Origin: Pontederia crassipes
Lineage: Eukaryota; Streptophyta; Magnoliopsida; Commelinales; Pontederiaceae
NCBI GenBank assembly: GCA_030549335.1
Contig: CM060192.1
Location: 19,968,157 to 20,032,156 of the forward strand
Direction: 5' to 3'
DNA length: 64,000 nt
The position numbers and the translations under genes are program-made. The notes beneath the pieces were generated by a model. The model was not told the DNA's origin, searched no databases, and saw only the letters and a list, made by a program, of their open reading frames with translations. This document shows positions 46,575 to 62,929 of this stretch, piece by piece; within the stretch, counting starts at the first letter, position 1; every line of letters starts with the position of its first letter.

Positions 46575-47703
46575 TGTAGGATCCCAAAGGGCACCAAGTG
46601 GGGGGTGAATTGGTGTTTAACAAAAAATATCAATTTCACGAAATTCGTAGCGGAAGCACAAAATCGATTCTTAAAACCTTTGCAATTCAGATTATAAACA
46701 CAATATGAACGGGGAGAGAGAGAGAAAATCAAACACAAAGACGCGGTGGTTGTTGACGAGGTTCGGCCACACCTTAGCCTACGTCTCCGTTCCGACTTCT
46801 CGACCTGAGACCGTCAGAGATTTCACTAACACTTCCTTTGTTCCAAATGGGGCAAGGAAGAAAGTACTTTACACCACCGCCTTTTCTTCGCTTCGAGAGA
46901 CAAGGCAGCCTCTCCTCCTAGGAAGCTAATTTATTTATCTCGCTCAAGAGGTAAGATTTTGAACATCTTTTACACAGGACCTCTCTCTAATTTTTCTGAA
47001 CAAAAGTGTTTCTCTCTTTTACAAAACTAAGCTCACAAGAGAAGAAGAGTGAAAGAATGAGAAAGCTATAAAATGAAAACTTCAAGAAATGATCTCTCTT
47101 TGACAACTTGGAGCTTTTCTTCAATGAGAGAATGGGTGCTTTTGCCTCTGGCTTTGACACTCCTTTTATAGCCTTCAATGTGTGGAAAATTCATTCAGAA
47201 ATTATTCTATAGATTCCTCCTTCAAATTTGGCCATTACTGTTCATTTGACTTGGAGGCCGGTCGACCACATTTCTGGAGCGGTCAATCGGTCTATGTGAC
47301 CGTTGCGCCATTTTCACAATTTCTGCACTTGGTCGGTCGATCGGACTGTCGACCGATATGTCGACCGGTAGTGTCTCGACGTCGTCCGGAGTAGGCTCAG
47401 TAATTATTGGTCGACCGGCATCTTCTATTCGGTCGACCGGTACGTCTCGACCGACCTTCTTTGCGTCGACCAAGTTGACCGACCTGCACTGTTTTGATCA
47501 TAACTTTTTGCACGGTTATCCTAATTAGATGATCTTAGAGTCTATGGAAAGCTAACAGAATTCTCTACCATTTTTCCAAAGTGTAGTGTGCATAAAGTTA
47601 TCCATTTTTCTTTAAACTTTTTTTTTAACATTTCAACTTTAATCTTTCAAGATTTGTTTCATCAAAATATAATTTTATATGTCATTAAAACTTTGACCCA
47701 ACA
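46575..47703 (-). repeat. Gag-only copia 3' LTR
   Basis: 1129 bp from TGTAGGATCCCAAAGG to TTTGACCCAACA on the + strand. Contains the CpG-rich GGTCGACC-like cluster at about 47255-47490. Confidence 0.92.
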
Positions 47704-47720
47704 ATCTCCCTTTTTTTTAT
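47704..47720 (-). other. Gag-only copia polypurine tract
   Basis: Minus strand AAAAAAAAGGGAGAT immediately precedes the TGTTGGG start of the 3' LTR. Confidence 0.85.
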
Positions 47721-48239
47721 GAAGACAAACCGAGAAATATGAAAAAGATATAAGTTGACAAAATAGTTGTAAAATCTTGTTAAAACAATTTTACTCCCAC
47801 TAACACTTACTTTTCTTATAAAATATATTCAGGTCATATTTCTCATATACTTCTCTCCCTTTTATTTAATAAAAAAGTCGTTTGTAAATGAAATATATAA
47901 GAAATCATATGTAACTCCCCTTAATCAATTTTTTAAAAAATCTATTCTTCCTCCTTTCGTCATATTATAGATATGTAGAGTTTGCAACATAAGGTTTTGA
48001 AAGATAACTCCCTCCAAGTTTATGGCTATTTTATAATGAAAACCAATTTATGAAAGTCAAAACAAAAATATATTAAGAATCAAAATATGGCATAAAGCTT
48101 TGATTCAACAATGATATCCATGATAAAGTTTAATCATGCTCCCCCTATCACTATTATCAATTTTCATTTATATGTTCCTCTTTTAAAAAATTGTAGTTTT
48201 GAATTTTTGAATGACATAAAAAATAGATGATACTTTTAC

Positions 48240-48687
48240 CATAACCTTTGTGCCTTCACATTTTCAATTCCATATGTCCTTTGCATGTGAGACACACCTG
48301 AAAAAGTAATCAAGTAACTTTTGGTACCCAAACTTCTTTGGGTCTGATTTTATTAGATAATGTTCCTTTCGGAATCCAAATCATACCATGTGCATGTGGT
48401 GATAATTTTCTTATTTTGCATTGATAAGAATAATGACCATGAAATCGGTATGTAAAATATGTAATATGTGATTTTCCATCATAGGAATGATTGGATTTCC
48501 AATAAGAGTTTTTATGTCTAAAATGACTCATGAGATTATTTTTTGTTAGTTGAAAAATAGTCTTATTTTGTGTATTTTTCAAAAGGGTGTTTTCTTGTTT
48601 TATTTTTTCTAATGAACATGCTAATTTGACAATTTCACATGCACGTGTAATTTTCAAAGTTTTAATTTCATTTTTAATCATTTTCAA
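48240..48687 (-). pseudogene. Copia gag C-terminus and knuckle remnant
   Basis: Reads CEIVKLACSLEKIKQENTLL, then a degraded knuckle (HGHYSYQCKIRK) and the words WIPKGTLSNK and KEVWVPKVT. In full copia elements of this type these precede the protease. Here the sense is lost within another 60 bases, so the pol deletion starts at about 48240. Confidence 0.8.
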
Positions 48688-48766
48688 TAAAACATATATC
48701 CTTTTCTTATTTTAATTTTACAATTTCACATATTAATTTTTTATTTTCATCTTTAATTGAAAATTA

Positions 48767-49760
48767 TCATTTTATAAGAGAGGAGAGTTCTTTATTTACA
48801 TCTAAAGAAATATTTTCTTCGGAAGAGCTTGATGAGTCATTATTTGAAGAATTAGAGATTACCTCATCGTCGTGTGCCATTAAGCATAAGTATGCTTCAT
48901 CACTAGAAGAGCTTGATGAGTCACTTGTTTCACTTGACTCTTCATACTTTTTCTTCTTACCTTTTCGAGATGTCTTTTCTTTGTGATTTTTGATTGATTT
49001 TCGGGTAGGCTTCTCATTATTTTCTTTTTTCTTCACCAACTTGAGATACTGTGTAGCGGACGAGTCTCTTTTCGTCCACTTCTTCTTCACTTGAGTCTTC
49101 TTCATTTGTATTTTTCTTTAATGTCAATGTTTTCTTCTTGGGGGCTTTTTTTTCTTGATCTTCTTGTATTGAGATCTCATAGGTTAGAAGTGAACCAATT
49201 AGATAATCGAAATCCAATTTGTTCAAATATTTTTCTTCGATCACGGTCCTCTTTGTATGCCATCTTGAGGAAAGAGACCTGAGAATCTTTTTCACTTTTT
49301 GAGGGTTAGATCTTGGCTTGCCAAAATATCATTAAATCGAGCAACCGTATTATTTATAGACTCATTTTCATGCATATTGAAAGAATCATATTGATGATTT
49401 AAAATATTCAATCAAAATTCTTTAACTTTGACAGTTCCTTCATAAGTGGTGATGAGTTTTTCCCAAATCTCGGTTGCGGTTTCACAACTTGAAATCCGAT
49501 TAAACTCCGTTGAATCCAAAGCACAATAGAAAATATTCTTTGCTTTCCAATTCAATTTCGAAAAAAAATTTGTCTTTCGTCATGTTCGGAAGGTAATTTT
49601 TCATGTAAATAATAGCATTTTTCAACAATATCCTACATGTTTAAATCGATAGAACATATGTAGGCTTGAATCCGAATTTTCCAAGATTGAAAATTTGATG
49701 CATTTAAAAGGGGAGGACGACTAATTGATTGTCCTTCGGCAAAAACAAATGCACTTGATG
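48767..49760 (-). pseudogene. Copia gag (UBN2-type)
   Basis: The N-terminus near 49760 reads MASSAFVFAEGQSISRPPLL followed by N-F-x-S-W-K, typical of the DUF4219/UBN2 gag start. The UBN2 core continues to KILRSLSSRWHTKRTVIEEK and YLIGSLLTYEISIQED (49017-49295). The 48767-49105 piece is Lys-rich, then a Ser/Asp/Glu tract with AYLCLMAHDDEV, the standard linker to the zinc knuckle. Frameshifts separate the three pieces. Gag forms the particle that packages element RNA. Confidence 0.85.
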
Positions 49761-49865
49761 CCATAGCTCTCGAGATTGTTAAATCTTAAAACAAGCGATT
49801 GAATCTTAAAAATGATTAGATCTAAAAACCGAGATTATTCAAAAGATCAAAACAAGAGCAACGCG

Positions 49866-49876
49866 CTCTGATACCA
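49866..49876 (-). other. Gag-only copia primer-binding site
   Basis: Minus strand TGGTATCAGAG, an exact match to the initiator tRNA-Met complement, three bases from the 5' LTR. Confidence 0.92.
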
Positions 49877-49878
49877 AT

Positions 49879-51038
49879 TGTAAGATCTCAAAGGGCACCA
49901 AGAGGACGGGGGTGAATGTTTAATAAAAAATATTGATTTCACAAAATTCGTAGCGAAAGCACAAAACCGATTCTTAAAACCTTTGCAATTCAGATTATAA
50001 ACACAATATGAATGGGGGGAGAGAGAGAGAGAAAATCAAACACAAAGACGTGGTGGTTGTTGACGAGGTTCGGCTACAGCTTGGCTTACGTCCCCGCTCT
50101 GACTTCTCGACCTCGAGACCGCCGGAGATTCCACTAGCACTTCCTTTATTCCAAATGGGGCAAGAAGGAAGCCCTTTACATCATCGTATTTTCTCCGCTT
50201 CGAGAGGCAAGACAGCCTCTCCTCCTAGGAAGCTAATCTATTTCTCCCGCTCAAGAGGTAAGATTTTGAACCTCTTTTACACAGGAGTTCTCTCTAATTT
50301 TTTTGAACAAAAGTGTTTTTCTTTTTTACAAAACTAAGCTCACAAGAGAAGAAGAGAGAAAGAATGAGAAAGCTATAAAATAAAAACTTCAAGAAATAAT
50401 CTCTCTTTGACAACTTGAAACTTTTCTTCAATGAGTGAATGGGTGCTTTTGCCTCTGGCTTTGGCACTTCTTTTATAGCCTTCAATGTGTGGAAAATTCG
50501 TCCAAAAATTATTTCATAAATTTTTCCTTCAAATTTGACCGTTATTGTTCATTTGACTCCGAGGCCGGTCGACCGCACTTCTGGACCGGTCGACCGGTCT
50601 ATGTGATCGTTGCGCCATTTTCACAGTTTCTGCACTTAGTCAGTCAACCGGACTATCGATCGGTATGTCGACCGATATTGTCTCAACATCGTCCGGAGTA
50701 GGCTCAGTAGTTATCGGTCGACCGACATCTTCTATTCGGTCGACCGATCTTCTTTGTATCGACCGACAGGTTGACCGACCTACACTATTTTGATCATAAC
50801 TTTCTGCACGGTTATCCAAATTAGATGATCTTAGAGTCTATGGAAAGCCAACAGAATTCTCTACAATTCCACATTTTTCCAAAACTAATGAGATCAGTGA
50901 CAATTATTTAATCAAAGTGAAGTGTGCATAAAATTATCCATTTTTCTTTAAACTTTTTTTTAGCATTTCAACTTTAATCTTTCAAGGTTTGTTTCATCAA
51001 AATATAATTTTATATGTCATTAAAACTTTGACCCAACA
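49879..51038 (-). repeat. Gag-only copia 5' LTR
   Basis: 1160 bp from TGTAAGATCTC to TTTGACCCAACA on the + strand; partner of 46575-47703. CpG-rich cluster at about 50560-50790. Confidence 0.92.
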
Positions 51039-51400
51039 ATCTATCCATTTGAAATTGTCTCATAGCTCCAAGAATGTGATCAGGTGTTGGTTAGTCTTCA
51101 TATGATTGTCCAGCAAATACGTTTTGGACTAGGACAACTAACAGAAAAGAGTTTAACTAAAAATAGTTTGTTGTTACCTATGGCCTCAGAATTCCAATAG
51201 TGATCCCGATGGTTGAAGGTGTGCAGGCATTCAGGTCTTCCATATTCATATTTCTATTCAGGTTTCTCCCTTGCTCCATGCGTCTGTGGGCTCTTCTTCT
51301 TCATCGAGGTTTCTTTCTATTTCAAGATCGAATTCCAGACTTCTCCTACACTAGTATGAGGATGATCTCCATCACTTCTTGACATAAAAACATGGTTAGC
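51039..51400 (-). pseudogene. Athila gag remnant, part 1
   Basis: Minus strand at the left edge reads P-D-H-I-L-G-A-M-R-Q-F-Q-M-D, and this joins in sense to the S-D-A-G-K-L-R-L-F block at 46574 across the copia insertion. Farther right only short broken frames remain. Confidence 0.65.
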
Positions 51401-51609
51401 AGGTTAGCGTATAAACAAAATTCGAGAAAAAGAAAAGAGAAAAAAAAGGATATTGATAAAGCAGCGAATCAAAAGAAATAAAAATGAAAAACTAACAGAG
51501 TATAAATGCAAAAGAAACTAAGTAGAGAAACTAACAAAAATGCAACATGAAATATAGACATAGTAAAAAAAATAATAAATCTCATATTAGAAATCAATGT
51601 CGTGATTCT

Positions 51610-51631
51610 CTCGCAACGGCACCAAAAACTT
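51610..51631 (-). other. Athila primer-binding site, tRNA-Asp type
   Basis: Minus strand TTTTTGGTGCCGTTGCGAG resembles TGGCGCCGTTGCCGGGG, the tRNA-Asp-type primer site of Athila/Tat elements. It sits upstream of gag in the right orientation. Confidence 0.75.
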
Positions 51632-51637
51632 GAGTCC

Positions 51638-53280
51638 TGATGTGCGTGATGTGAGGATAAAGAATGCAAAGTATCATAAAAAATCACATTCTCAATGGAA
51701 AGCTAGTAACTCAAGGATAAAGTTACTCTTAAATCACAATATGCCCCCACTTATGGACATAGACTCACTCAGCAAAAAAAAATTATGAATCAACTTTAAA
51801 AGTTATAAAGATCCTCAGCACACACGATGAGGGTGCAAGTGCACATCATCAATGTAGTACTTAAGTTCATCCCATGGGAATCGAGTAAAAATCTAATGCA
51901 AAATATTGCCGAAAAGGAGAAGAACTAAATTAAGAAGAGATGAAAACACAGAGATAAAACGCTACTATACTAAAGATCGCATAATGTAAAGCTACATTAT
52001 TTTTTTATGAGTTTTTAACATAGAACATAGGATAACAGAGAAACGAAAATAGAGCATGGACAAAGTTCAAGGAAAATAAACACTATGGCTTAGGGGTAGT
52101 TTCGAAACACTATTTCTTAAATCGGAGAAAAGTACATAGGGTAGCAACATATTTCCCCTATCATGAACATTCCCACTCTCATGGTAAACATCATCCTGCA
52201 GTCAAATCACTCTCGTGCTCATTGGCTATAGGGTATATATGAACAGGTCATCATCCAGAATGCATCTGTCACGTTCAAACACTAAGTAGGTGCACATCCT
52301 TAGATGCCCCCACTTCCGATCATAGGGGATTCCTAAGTTGTAAGTCGAGGCTCGACTAATTTCTCGACTTGAATTTATTCTCGGTAGTGTGATACTCCCT
52401 CTCCAGTGGAATCGCCTAAGTTGGGTTTGAACATAAATGGCGAATAACTAAAAAAAGTTACAAGAATGCCTCTTGGTCGTACTTAGGACAAATCATCAAC
52501 AACCTCTTTGATATAACCTAACTGCCACCCAACCTCTCGACTTCAAGAGAGTGGAAAAATAGAGCATCTTCTCAGGCGAAGGGCACTGATATCTTAAAAC
52601 AAGGGTCGGTCTGATACAGAAGGAACACTGATGAAGAGGATAAAAAAATACTTTGAGATGACTTTTCGATGACCATTAGTGATTCTTGGTTGTAACTCAA
52701 CTGCCACTCAATCTCTTGACTCTCATGTGGTAGTTAAGCAATGAATTACCATACTGGATAAAATCACCAATGTTTGTGAACGCGCATTGCTCGAATTAGA
52801 AAAACCGCATCACAAAAAAGAGAAACAAAGAATACTATAGGTTTGCCCTTTTGCTAAACCCAGAGTCAGCAATAGTTCCTTAGACATATTCTAGCTCCGA
52901 TCCAATCTCTCGTCTCACATGTCTTAGCTAAGGAATATATTACCTCTCGGGCGAGAATCATTGATGCATAAAAAATGCAGCAGACAAGGGGGAATGTCAT
53001 TAGAAAAACAAATAAAATTGAAAATGACTTTTAATCTCAATGCGTCTTTCTAATTAAGCTAATCACAAATCCAACCTCTCAGTCTTGATATTTGTGCAGA
53101 GGAAGAGTTTATCCTCTCAGCTTAAGGCTCATGAGATCAAAAGATAAATGAAATAACCAACATTATGAAAATATGCACACAAACAGAGAAAATACAATAA
53201 AACAATAACATAACTAAAGAAAGATTATCGATTGCTGCATTGAATCAGTTCAGAAAATAAAATTGTCTAAGGAATATTTA
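51638..53280 (-). repeat. Probable Athila 5' LTR
   Basis: Starts TGATGTGCGTGATG on the + strand, a few bases beyond the Asp-type primer site, as expected for the inner edge of the LTR. No coding sequence is present. The far end is a guess, since no second LTR remains. It contains a degenerate ~180-bp repeat (52358-53250). Confidence 0.5.
52358..53250 (+). repeat. Degenerate ~180-bp repeat in Athila LTR
   Basis: Words of the form AAYCTCTCGACT followed by a T/G-rich patch recur at 52358, 52531, 52710, 52904 and 53073, spacing 169-194 bp. Similarity outside these words is low. Confidence 0.55.
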
Positions 53281-54559
53281 TATTATTTTATTAGAAACAA
53301 AAAAATACGCGCCCCTCTATGTGCATGATTATGCATTCCCCTCCCTCTTCCTTCTCCGATGCCAAAAAAGAGAGGAGGACGGGGGTGGCGCCCCCTCCCC
53401 CTTTGCGTGTGCGATCTCGTGCAGAAGAGGGGCTCATCCTCCCCTGGAATAGAGCGCAAAGCGGGAGGTGGCGGCCACCCCCTCCCCTCTGCTAGGGATG
53501 ATCGTCCCCTTCGGCTTCTTGAGCGGCGACGGGAGGGCCAAGGGAGAAGAGGTGCAGGCATATCTCCCCTTTTTTTTAAGTTTAAGAATTTTTATATTAT
53601 TATTATTTTAATATTAACTTAATATGCCATGTTGAATACATGTACGTGTGAAGGAGGGAGAAATATATTACATAGATCATGCAATCGGGAAATGAGCGGC
53701 CACAAGTAAAAAGGGCAGTTAGTGAAATAAGTTAATAGTTGAAAGACAATTTAGTTACAAAGTAAAGTTGGAGAATAGAGTTTAAAAAAAAAGTAAAGTT
53801 AGAGGAATGCAATCTTCTAAGAAGATCATATAAGTAGCTTCTCATGACCAAGACAAGTTAAAGATAAATGTAAATAATATGTGGTTGAAATAAGGAATCA
53901 ATCATCATATTTCAAGGAGGATCAAAATATTCTTCATGAAGCTCCACCTCTCTGAGTTGAGAGAGCTCCAAGATGATTTGGCTTGAGCAAAAGTGTTCTT
54001 GGACTATAACAAACACGTTTCGTTGGAGAGGGAGGGAATTAAAACAAAAGTTCCCTGAGAGTTTAGTAAGGTGAAAGGAGGAGAATAGGTGGAAAAAGAA
54101 ATAAGAAGTATTGATTCTCTTTATTTGTTTGAATTTAAGTAGAAGAAATGCATATCCAGCGTGTGTTTTCATTTTTATCATATAAATTAAATATAAATGT
54201 AAAGAACAAAATTATCTAAATGTAATTATGATTTAATATTCATTTTCATGTCAACCAAAGAAGACTAGCTTATTGTATTTCCTTTTCATTTTCCCCTACG
54301 CGCAATGAATTTTGAACCACGCCGACTCATACGGTTTTTATTTGCCTTTCTTTTCTTGTATTTAATTCGATCCGCCAATTTAAAATGAATGGTCCTGATA
54401 TGGCCTGTCCAACTTAGACTTGAAGATGAAATCTGTTCGTTGTATTGGCTTTGGACGGTGGGGATGGTGCGATGTAAAGCGCCCGCTCTATACAGTCTAT
54501 GTCCATTTTCCCCATTATGACCGCATTCTGTAATACTGGAGGACGAAGGCATCAAGCAA
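53281..54559. other. Intergenic; GC-rich patch and promoter region of the ankyrin gene
   Basis: 53310-53570 is a GC-rich patch of purine/pyrimidine blocks with no recognised protein. 53580-54300 is AT-rich. Sequence just upstream of 54560 is the likely promoter and leader of the ankyrin gene; no clear TATA box was found. Confidence 0.5.
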
Positions 54560-59263
<4,704 letters not shown>

Positions 59264-60322
59264 ATGGCTGGAACTGCAATGTTTTTTGGTAGTGGAAGGA
59301 ACTGCAGAAATTTTGGGCACTCTTCCTTCTTGTTTTGGAGGGCTTGGTCAGATAACCACATGATCTGAAATGGTAATGATAAAAAAATGGAAGTTTAATA
59401 CTTGGAAAATTTTCAAGGTTTCAAAAGAACTTCCTGCGCAATTATCAGCTAGTGAATTTGGGAACTCGATGTGGTATCTGATATGCACCAGGCAACCGAC
59501 TTTCATACTATCACCAGGCCTTAATCAAAATAATGTTTCGCTTTAACAAATGATCGTGATTTATTAAATTGTTTCTAAAGAATGATATTGTGTTTTCCCA
59601 TGAATGTGACAGAAATATTCGAGGGAAATGAGCAACATCTACATACTAAAATATTAAATACTCAAAATTATTCAGATTCAGGTTAAGTAACCCAAAAACA
59701 CTGTAAATGTATTACGACACAGTTATGTACTAACATGTTTTTGGAAGAAAAAAGAAAGAACAAATAAACGGTACATGAAAAAAATATAACTATTTATTAT
59801 TGAGAGAAAGTAATGTGTTCACGAAATAGCACTTGGGCATTTCAGATATGTGATTCAATTTTCTTTTTTGGTCGTGACATCACTTTTCGAAATTATTAAT
59901 ATTTAATTAATTCGATTAGTTTTTAAAATTATTAGGGCTTAATTAATAATTTTTAAAATTATTAGGACTTGATTAATTTGATGTTTCAGCGAAAATGATA
60001 TGAATAAAGTATGGCCAACCAATGTTGATTCGGATTCACTTATGCGGACGTAAATTTGGACACGAAAGGACCCGTTATTATAAAATCCACCAAATGCGTG
60101 CTACAAACTTGTACAAGAGACCTGCAAAAGAACCCTGAGTGTACCGCGGCCGTCCTGGACCCCACCACACTTTGTGGTTCACACTCCCGGTATCATTTCT
60201 GCCCTTTTCGCCCTTCTAGCTCATTTCCCGTGTTACGCGTAGGCGAAACTCGAAAGGGAGGACTCAAAAGAGGAAGCGTAGAGGAAAAAAAACTGGAATT
60301 TTGCTCAAAGATTGGATTTTTC
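59264..60322. other. Intergenic between ankyrin and DUF155-type genes
   Basis: 3' flank of the ankyrin gene, AT-rich with several AATAAA-like words, then the leader of the next gene from about 60150. The frame of the next gene stays open upstream to 60056, but that part shows no conserved features and is probably untranslated. Confidence 0.6.
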
Positions 60323-61036
60323 ATGTGGAGGAGGCGGGCGCTGCTTCACCTTAAACGCCTGCTCGAAGCGCCGACGCCGCCGCCGCGACTCACCGGCTCG
60401 TTGTTGCCCACGCCGCCGCCTCTTCGCCTATCGGCCCGGCCCTTGCCGCTCCTCTCCAGAGTTTTTTCCACGTTTCCTGCGGTATCGGATGCCTATGAGA
60501 CGAGCTTCTCCCGTGAGCATCGGCAGCACGGCGAGAGCAGCGGACGGGAGTCACCGGATGAGGAGGAGGTCAGATACATACCCGTCAAGGCTTATTACTT
60601 GTCTACTAGGTACATCCCCTGTCTTTATATAATACGTCTATTTATTTGAATCCTTTGATTTTGTAATGGATGATTACTTTCTTAGCTACTATGCTGGCTC
60701 TCATAGAATCGTTAGTCGTGTTGCTGCCTGCAAATACGATTTTATGTATTTGAAAAATTTTATATAGCCTTGATCTTTTCCTTTGCCTTTGCATTTGATC
60801 GTGTAATTTCTATTTATTTTCAGTTGTTAACTTCTTTCCTTGAATAAGCTATGATTTAGTTTCGAGCATTTTTGCTTTCATTCTATGAATGCTGAAGATG
60901 TATTTTAAACTTTTCTTTTTGCAGTATCGATTTGAAGGGTCTACAGACTGAGTACTCAAGCAATGTGATCCCTCCAACTTCTAGGTCATCAAACTGTGTT
61001 GCCCTTCGGTACACAGATTACCCACCTGAAATCTCG
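60323..61036 (+). CDS. DUF155/RMD1-type protein, RETARDED ROOT GROWTH-like, 5' part
   Basis: Two exons are readable: 60323-60609 and 60925-61036; the rest is beyond the window. Exon 1 starts MWRRRALLHLKRLLEAP, an Arg-rich amphipathic start with no acidic residue in the first 14 positions, as in mitochondrial targeting peptides. It is Pro/Arg-rich and ends in YIPVKAYYLSTS across the junction (phase 2). Exon 2 continues IDLKGLQTEYSSNVIPPTSR and NCVALRYTDYPPE. That VKAY...S(I)DL...PPTSR block is the start of the DUF155 domain of plant RRG-like proteins, described as mitochondrial factors needed for root meristem growth. The ATG at 60323 is preferred because homologues begin near a targeting peptide. 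The second donor could be 61037 (TCG/GTACGG) or 61067 (GCAG/GTATTT). Intron 2 then holds a copia element. Confidence 0.65.
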
Positions 61037-61178
61037 GTACGGTCTCTTTGTTCAGATTCCTTGCAGGTATTTTGCATTTCCAAAATATTAACTACTATTT
61101 AGTTGATAATTTGAACATTCTTTTGTATATCGGAATCTGTGGAAGAAAATATTGTTTTTCATGTCACTATTATAACAA

Positions 61179-61344
61179 TGTGTCCTGATATATAGAAGAC
61201 TACATGTCAAAAATAGAAGTTCACTACAATATGGAGAAATTGCCAGCCTCAATTATCTCCAACAATTTCTCTTACCAATTCAAATATTTGTTGACCTAAA
61301 TATTTATTTCCAAAATCTCTATCTAATTTGGAGAATCTTCAACA
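61179..61344 (-). repeat. Copia 3' LTR (short)
   Basis: About 166 bp, + strand TGTGTCCTGATATATAG to GAATCTTCAACA, that is, minus strand TGTTGAAGATTC to the end. The left edge is uncertain by a few bases. Next to it (61345-61354) the minus strand reads TGAGGGGGAG, the polypurine tract. Confidence 0.75.
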
Positions 61345-61354
61345 CTCCCCCTCA
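61345..61354 (-). other. Copia polypurine tract
   Basis: TGAGGGGGAG on the minus strand directly before the LTR start TGTTGAAG. Confidence 0.85.
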
Positions 61355-61448
61355 AGCTAGAGCATAGATATCAATCATGCCTAGCTTGTCGCATAAAAAG
61401 TTGTGGCGTTTCTTAGGTAACCCTCTCCTGTTGCAATTCAAAAGAGAT

Positions 61449-61812
61449 TTAGGGAGTAGCAATCTTCCCTCTAGTAACAACATCACGTACGAAGTGGCAA
61501 TCAACCTCAATGTGCTTCATCCTCTCATGGAATATAGGATTGGATGCTATATAGGTTGTAGAGCAATTGTCACAGTACATTGGAATTGGAAGTGCAGTAG
61601 AAAAACCCAAATCAGCAAGTAACAACGTAATCCATCTCTTCACAAGCAGTATGCAGGATGGCTCGGTATTCAGCTTCAGCACTTGATCCAGAAACAATTG
61701 ATTGTTTCTTGTTGTGCCACGTAACTAAATTGCCTCCCAAGAAAATAGTAAAACCTGTAGTGGAACGTTTATCTTCAATAGAACTAGCATAGTCAACGTC
61801 CGGAAAGTCCAA
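61449..61812 (-). pseudogene. Copia RNase H
   Basis: 61612-61812: DYASSIEDKRSTTGF, NLVTWHNKKQSIVSGSSAEA and EYRAI. 61449-61697: MYCDNCSTTYIASNPIFHER and MKHIEVDCHFVRD. These are the two halves of copia RNase H, in different frames. Confidence 0.9.
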
Positions 61813-61905
61813 ATGCCCATTGTTTTTGAAATATAAACCTTTCTCAGGAGAGCTTTTAAGATATTTTAGAATAAAACAAAGATCATTCCAGTGACTATAA
61901 TGTGG

Positions 61906-62929
61906 CTACTCCATAAATTGACTAGCACGACTAACAGTAAAACTAATATCAGGTCTGGTGACTGTCAAATATAAAAATTTCTCAACAATGCTCTTATATC
62001 TTTTAGTATCATCAAAAAGAGGGTCATCACTGGACCTTGATTTGGTAGGCCCATTAATAGGAATAGATGATGACTTAGTACCCAACATACCTGCATCATC
62101 TAGAATATCCATCACATATTTTCTTTAAGAGAGGACCAACCCTTGTGAGTTCTTGCAACCTCAATTCCAAGGAAGTAGTGGAGTTTTCCAAGATCGGAGT
62201 TTTCCACGATCTTTTGTAAGAAGTTTTTAGTTTCCTAAATTCCATCATTATCATCACCAGTTAGAATCATGTCATCCACACAGCAAGTACCACACGCCCG
62301 TGCTCTTTCTTTCTTACGAAAATAGTGTTCAGCAGTACAACAGAAAAAACCAATTTTCGTTATCTCCCCGCTGAGTTTAGCAAACCATGCTCTAGAGTTT
62401 TGCTTAAGACCATAAATGGCTTTTTTGAGTTTGCACACATACTCCTCAACCTCATAGCCAGGAGGTTGTGACATGAATACATCTCCGTTGAAATCACCAT
62501 ACAGAAATGCATTCTTGATATCAAACTGATGTAGGGGCCAATTTTTGTTAACAACAATGGAAATAGAGAAAAGGTCTCAAAATAGTTCACTCCGTAAGTT
62601 TGAGTGAAACCTTTGACAACAAGGTGAGCTTTGAATCTGTCCATGGTGCTGTCAGGATGATATTTAACGGTGTACACCCATCGACAACCAACTGAAGTTG
62701 TATTTGCAGGTCGTGGAACTAAATCCCATGTATCCTGAGAGAGAAGCGCATTCATTTCATCATCCATAGCTTGCTTCCATGTTGGATTCTGGAAGGCCTC
62801 AAGATAGTGCTCGAAAGTAATAGTACTCATTAGAGCCAAAGAAAAACTACGCAATTCAGGACTCAACCAATTAATGCAGTTGTAGTGAGACATAGGATGT
62901 AGAGTACAAGATCTTATAGGCTTCCTCAA
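61906..62929 (-). pseudogene. Copia reverse transcriptase
   Basis: 62360-62929: PTWKQAMDDEMNALLSQDTW, VGCRWVYTVKYHPDSTMDR and KAHLVVKGFTQTYGVNYFET. 62235-62474: VCKLKKAIYGLKQNSRAWF and VDDMILTGDD, where the Y/V-x-DD block reads C-V-D-D. 61906-62115: YLTVTRPDISFTVSRASQFM. At least three frame changes. Confidence 0.9.

Larger units (their letters stand above)
46575..51038 (-). mobile_element. Gag-only copia LTR retrotransposon
   Basis: A 4.46 kb element with two 1.13-1.16 kb LTRs, a purine tract beside the 3' LTR, a tRNA-Met primer site beside the 5' LTR and an internal region of only 2.17 kb. That region encodes a copia (UBN2-type) gag and stops just after the zinc knuckle. Protease, integrase, RT and RNase H are absent. 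Flanks ATCTG and ATCTA are a 5-bp target duplication with one change, and the interrupted sequence is Athila gag. It is either a non-autonomous family or an internally deleted copy. Confidence 0.9.
32470..51637 (-). mobile_element. Athila/Tat-type Ty3 retrotransposon, nested host
   Basis: Minus-strand pieces give, from right to left: tRNA-Asp-type primer site (51610-51631), gag (51039-51400, 46249-46574, 34720-35815), protease region (34300-34701), RT (33180-33880) and RNase H to integrase finger (32475-33180). The pieces line up in sense once two later insertions (35816-46248 and 46575-51038) are set aside. The element is cut at about 32470, inside the integrase zinc-binding region, where it meets the LINE 3' end. 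Hallmark words and the Asp-type primer site fit the Athila/Tat group. It has many stops and frameshifts. Confidence 0.85.

Noticed and set aside
53283-53622. Arg/Pro-rich frames on both strands
   Set aside because: They reflect a GC-rich, purine/pyrimidine-biased patch. Both strands are open at once, which is a composition effect.
60056-60322. N-terminal extension of the DUF155-type protein from the ATG at 60056
   Set aside because: The frame is open, but the extension has no targeting or family features, whereas MWRRRALLHLKRLL at 60323 looks like a mitochondrial presequence.
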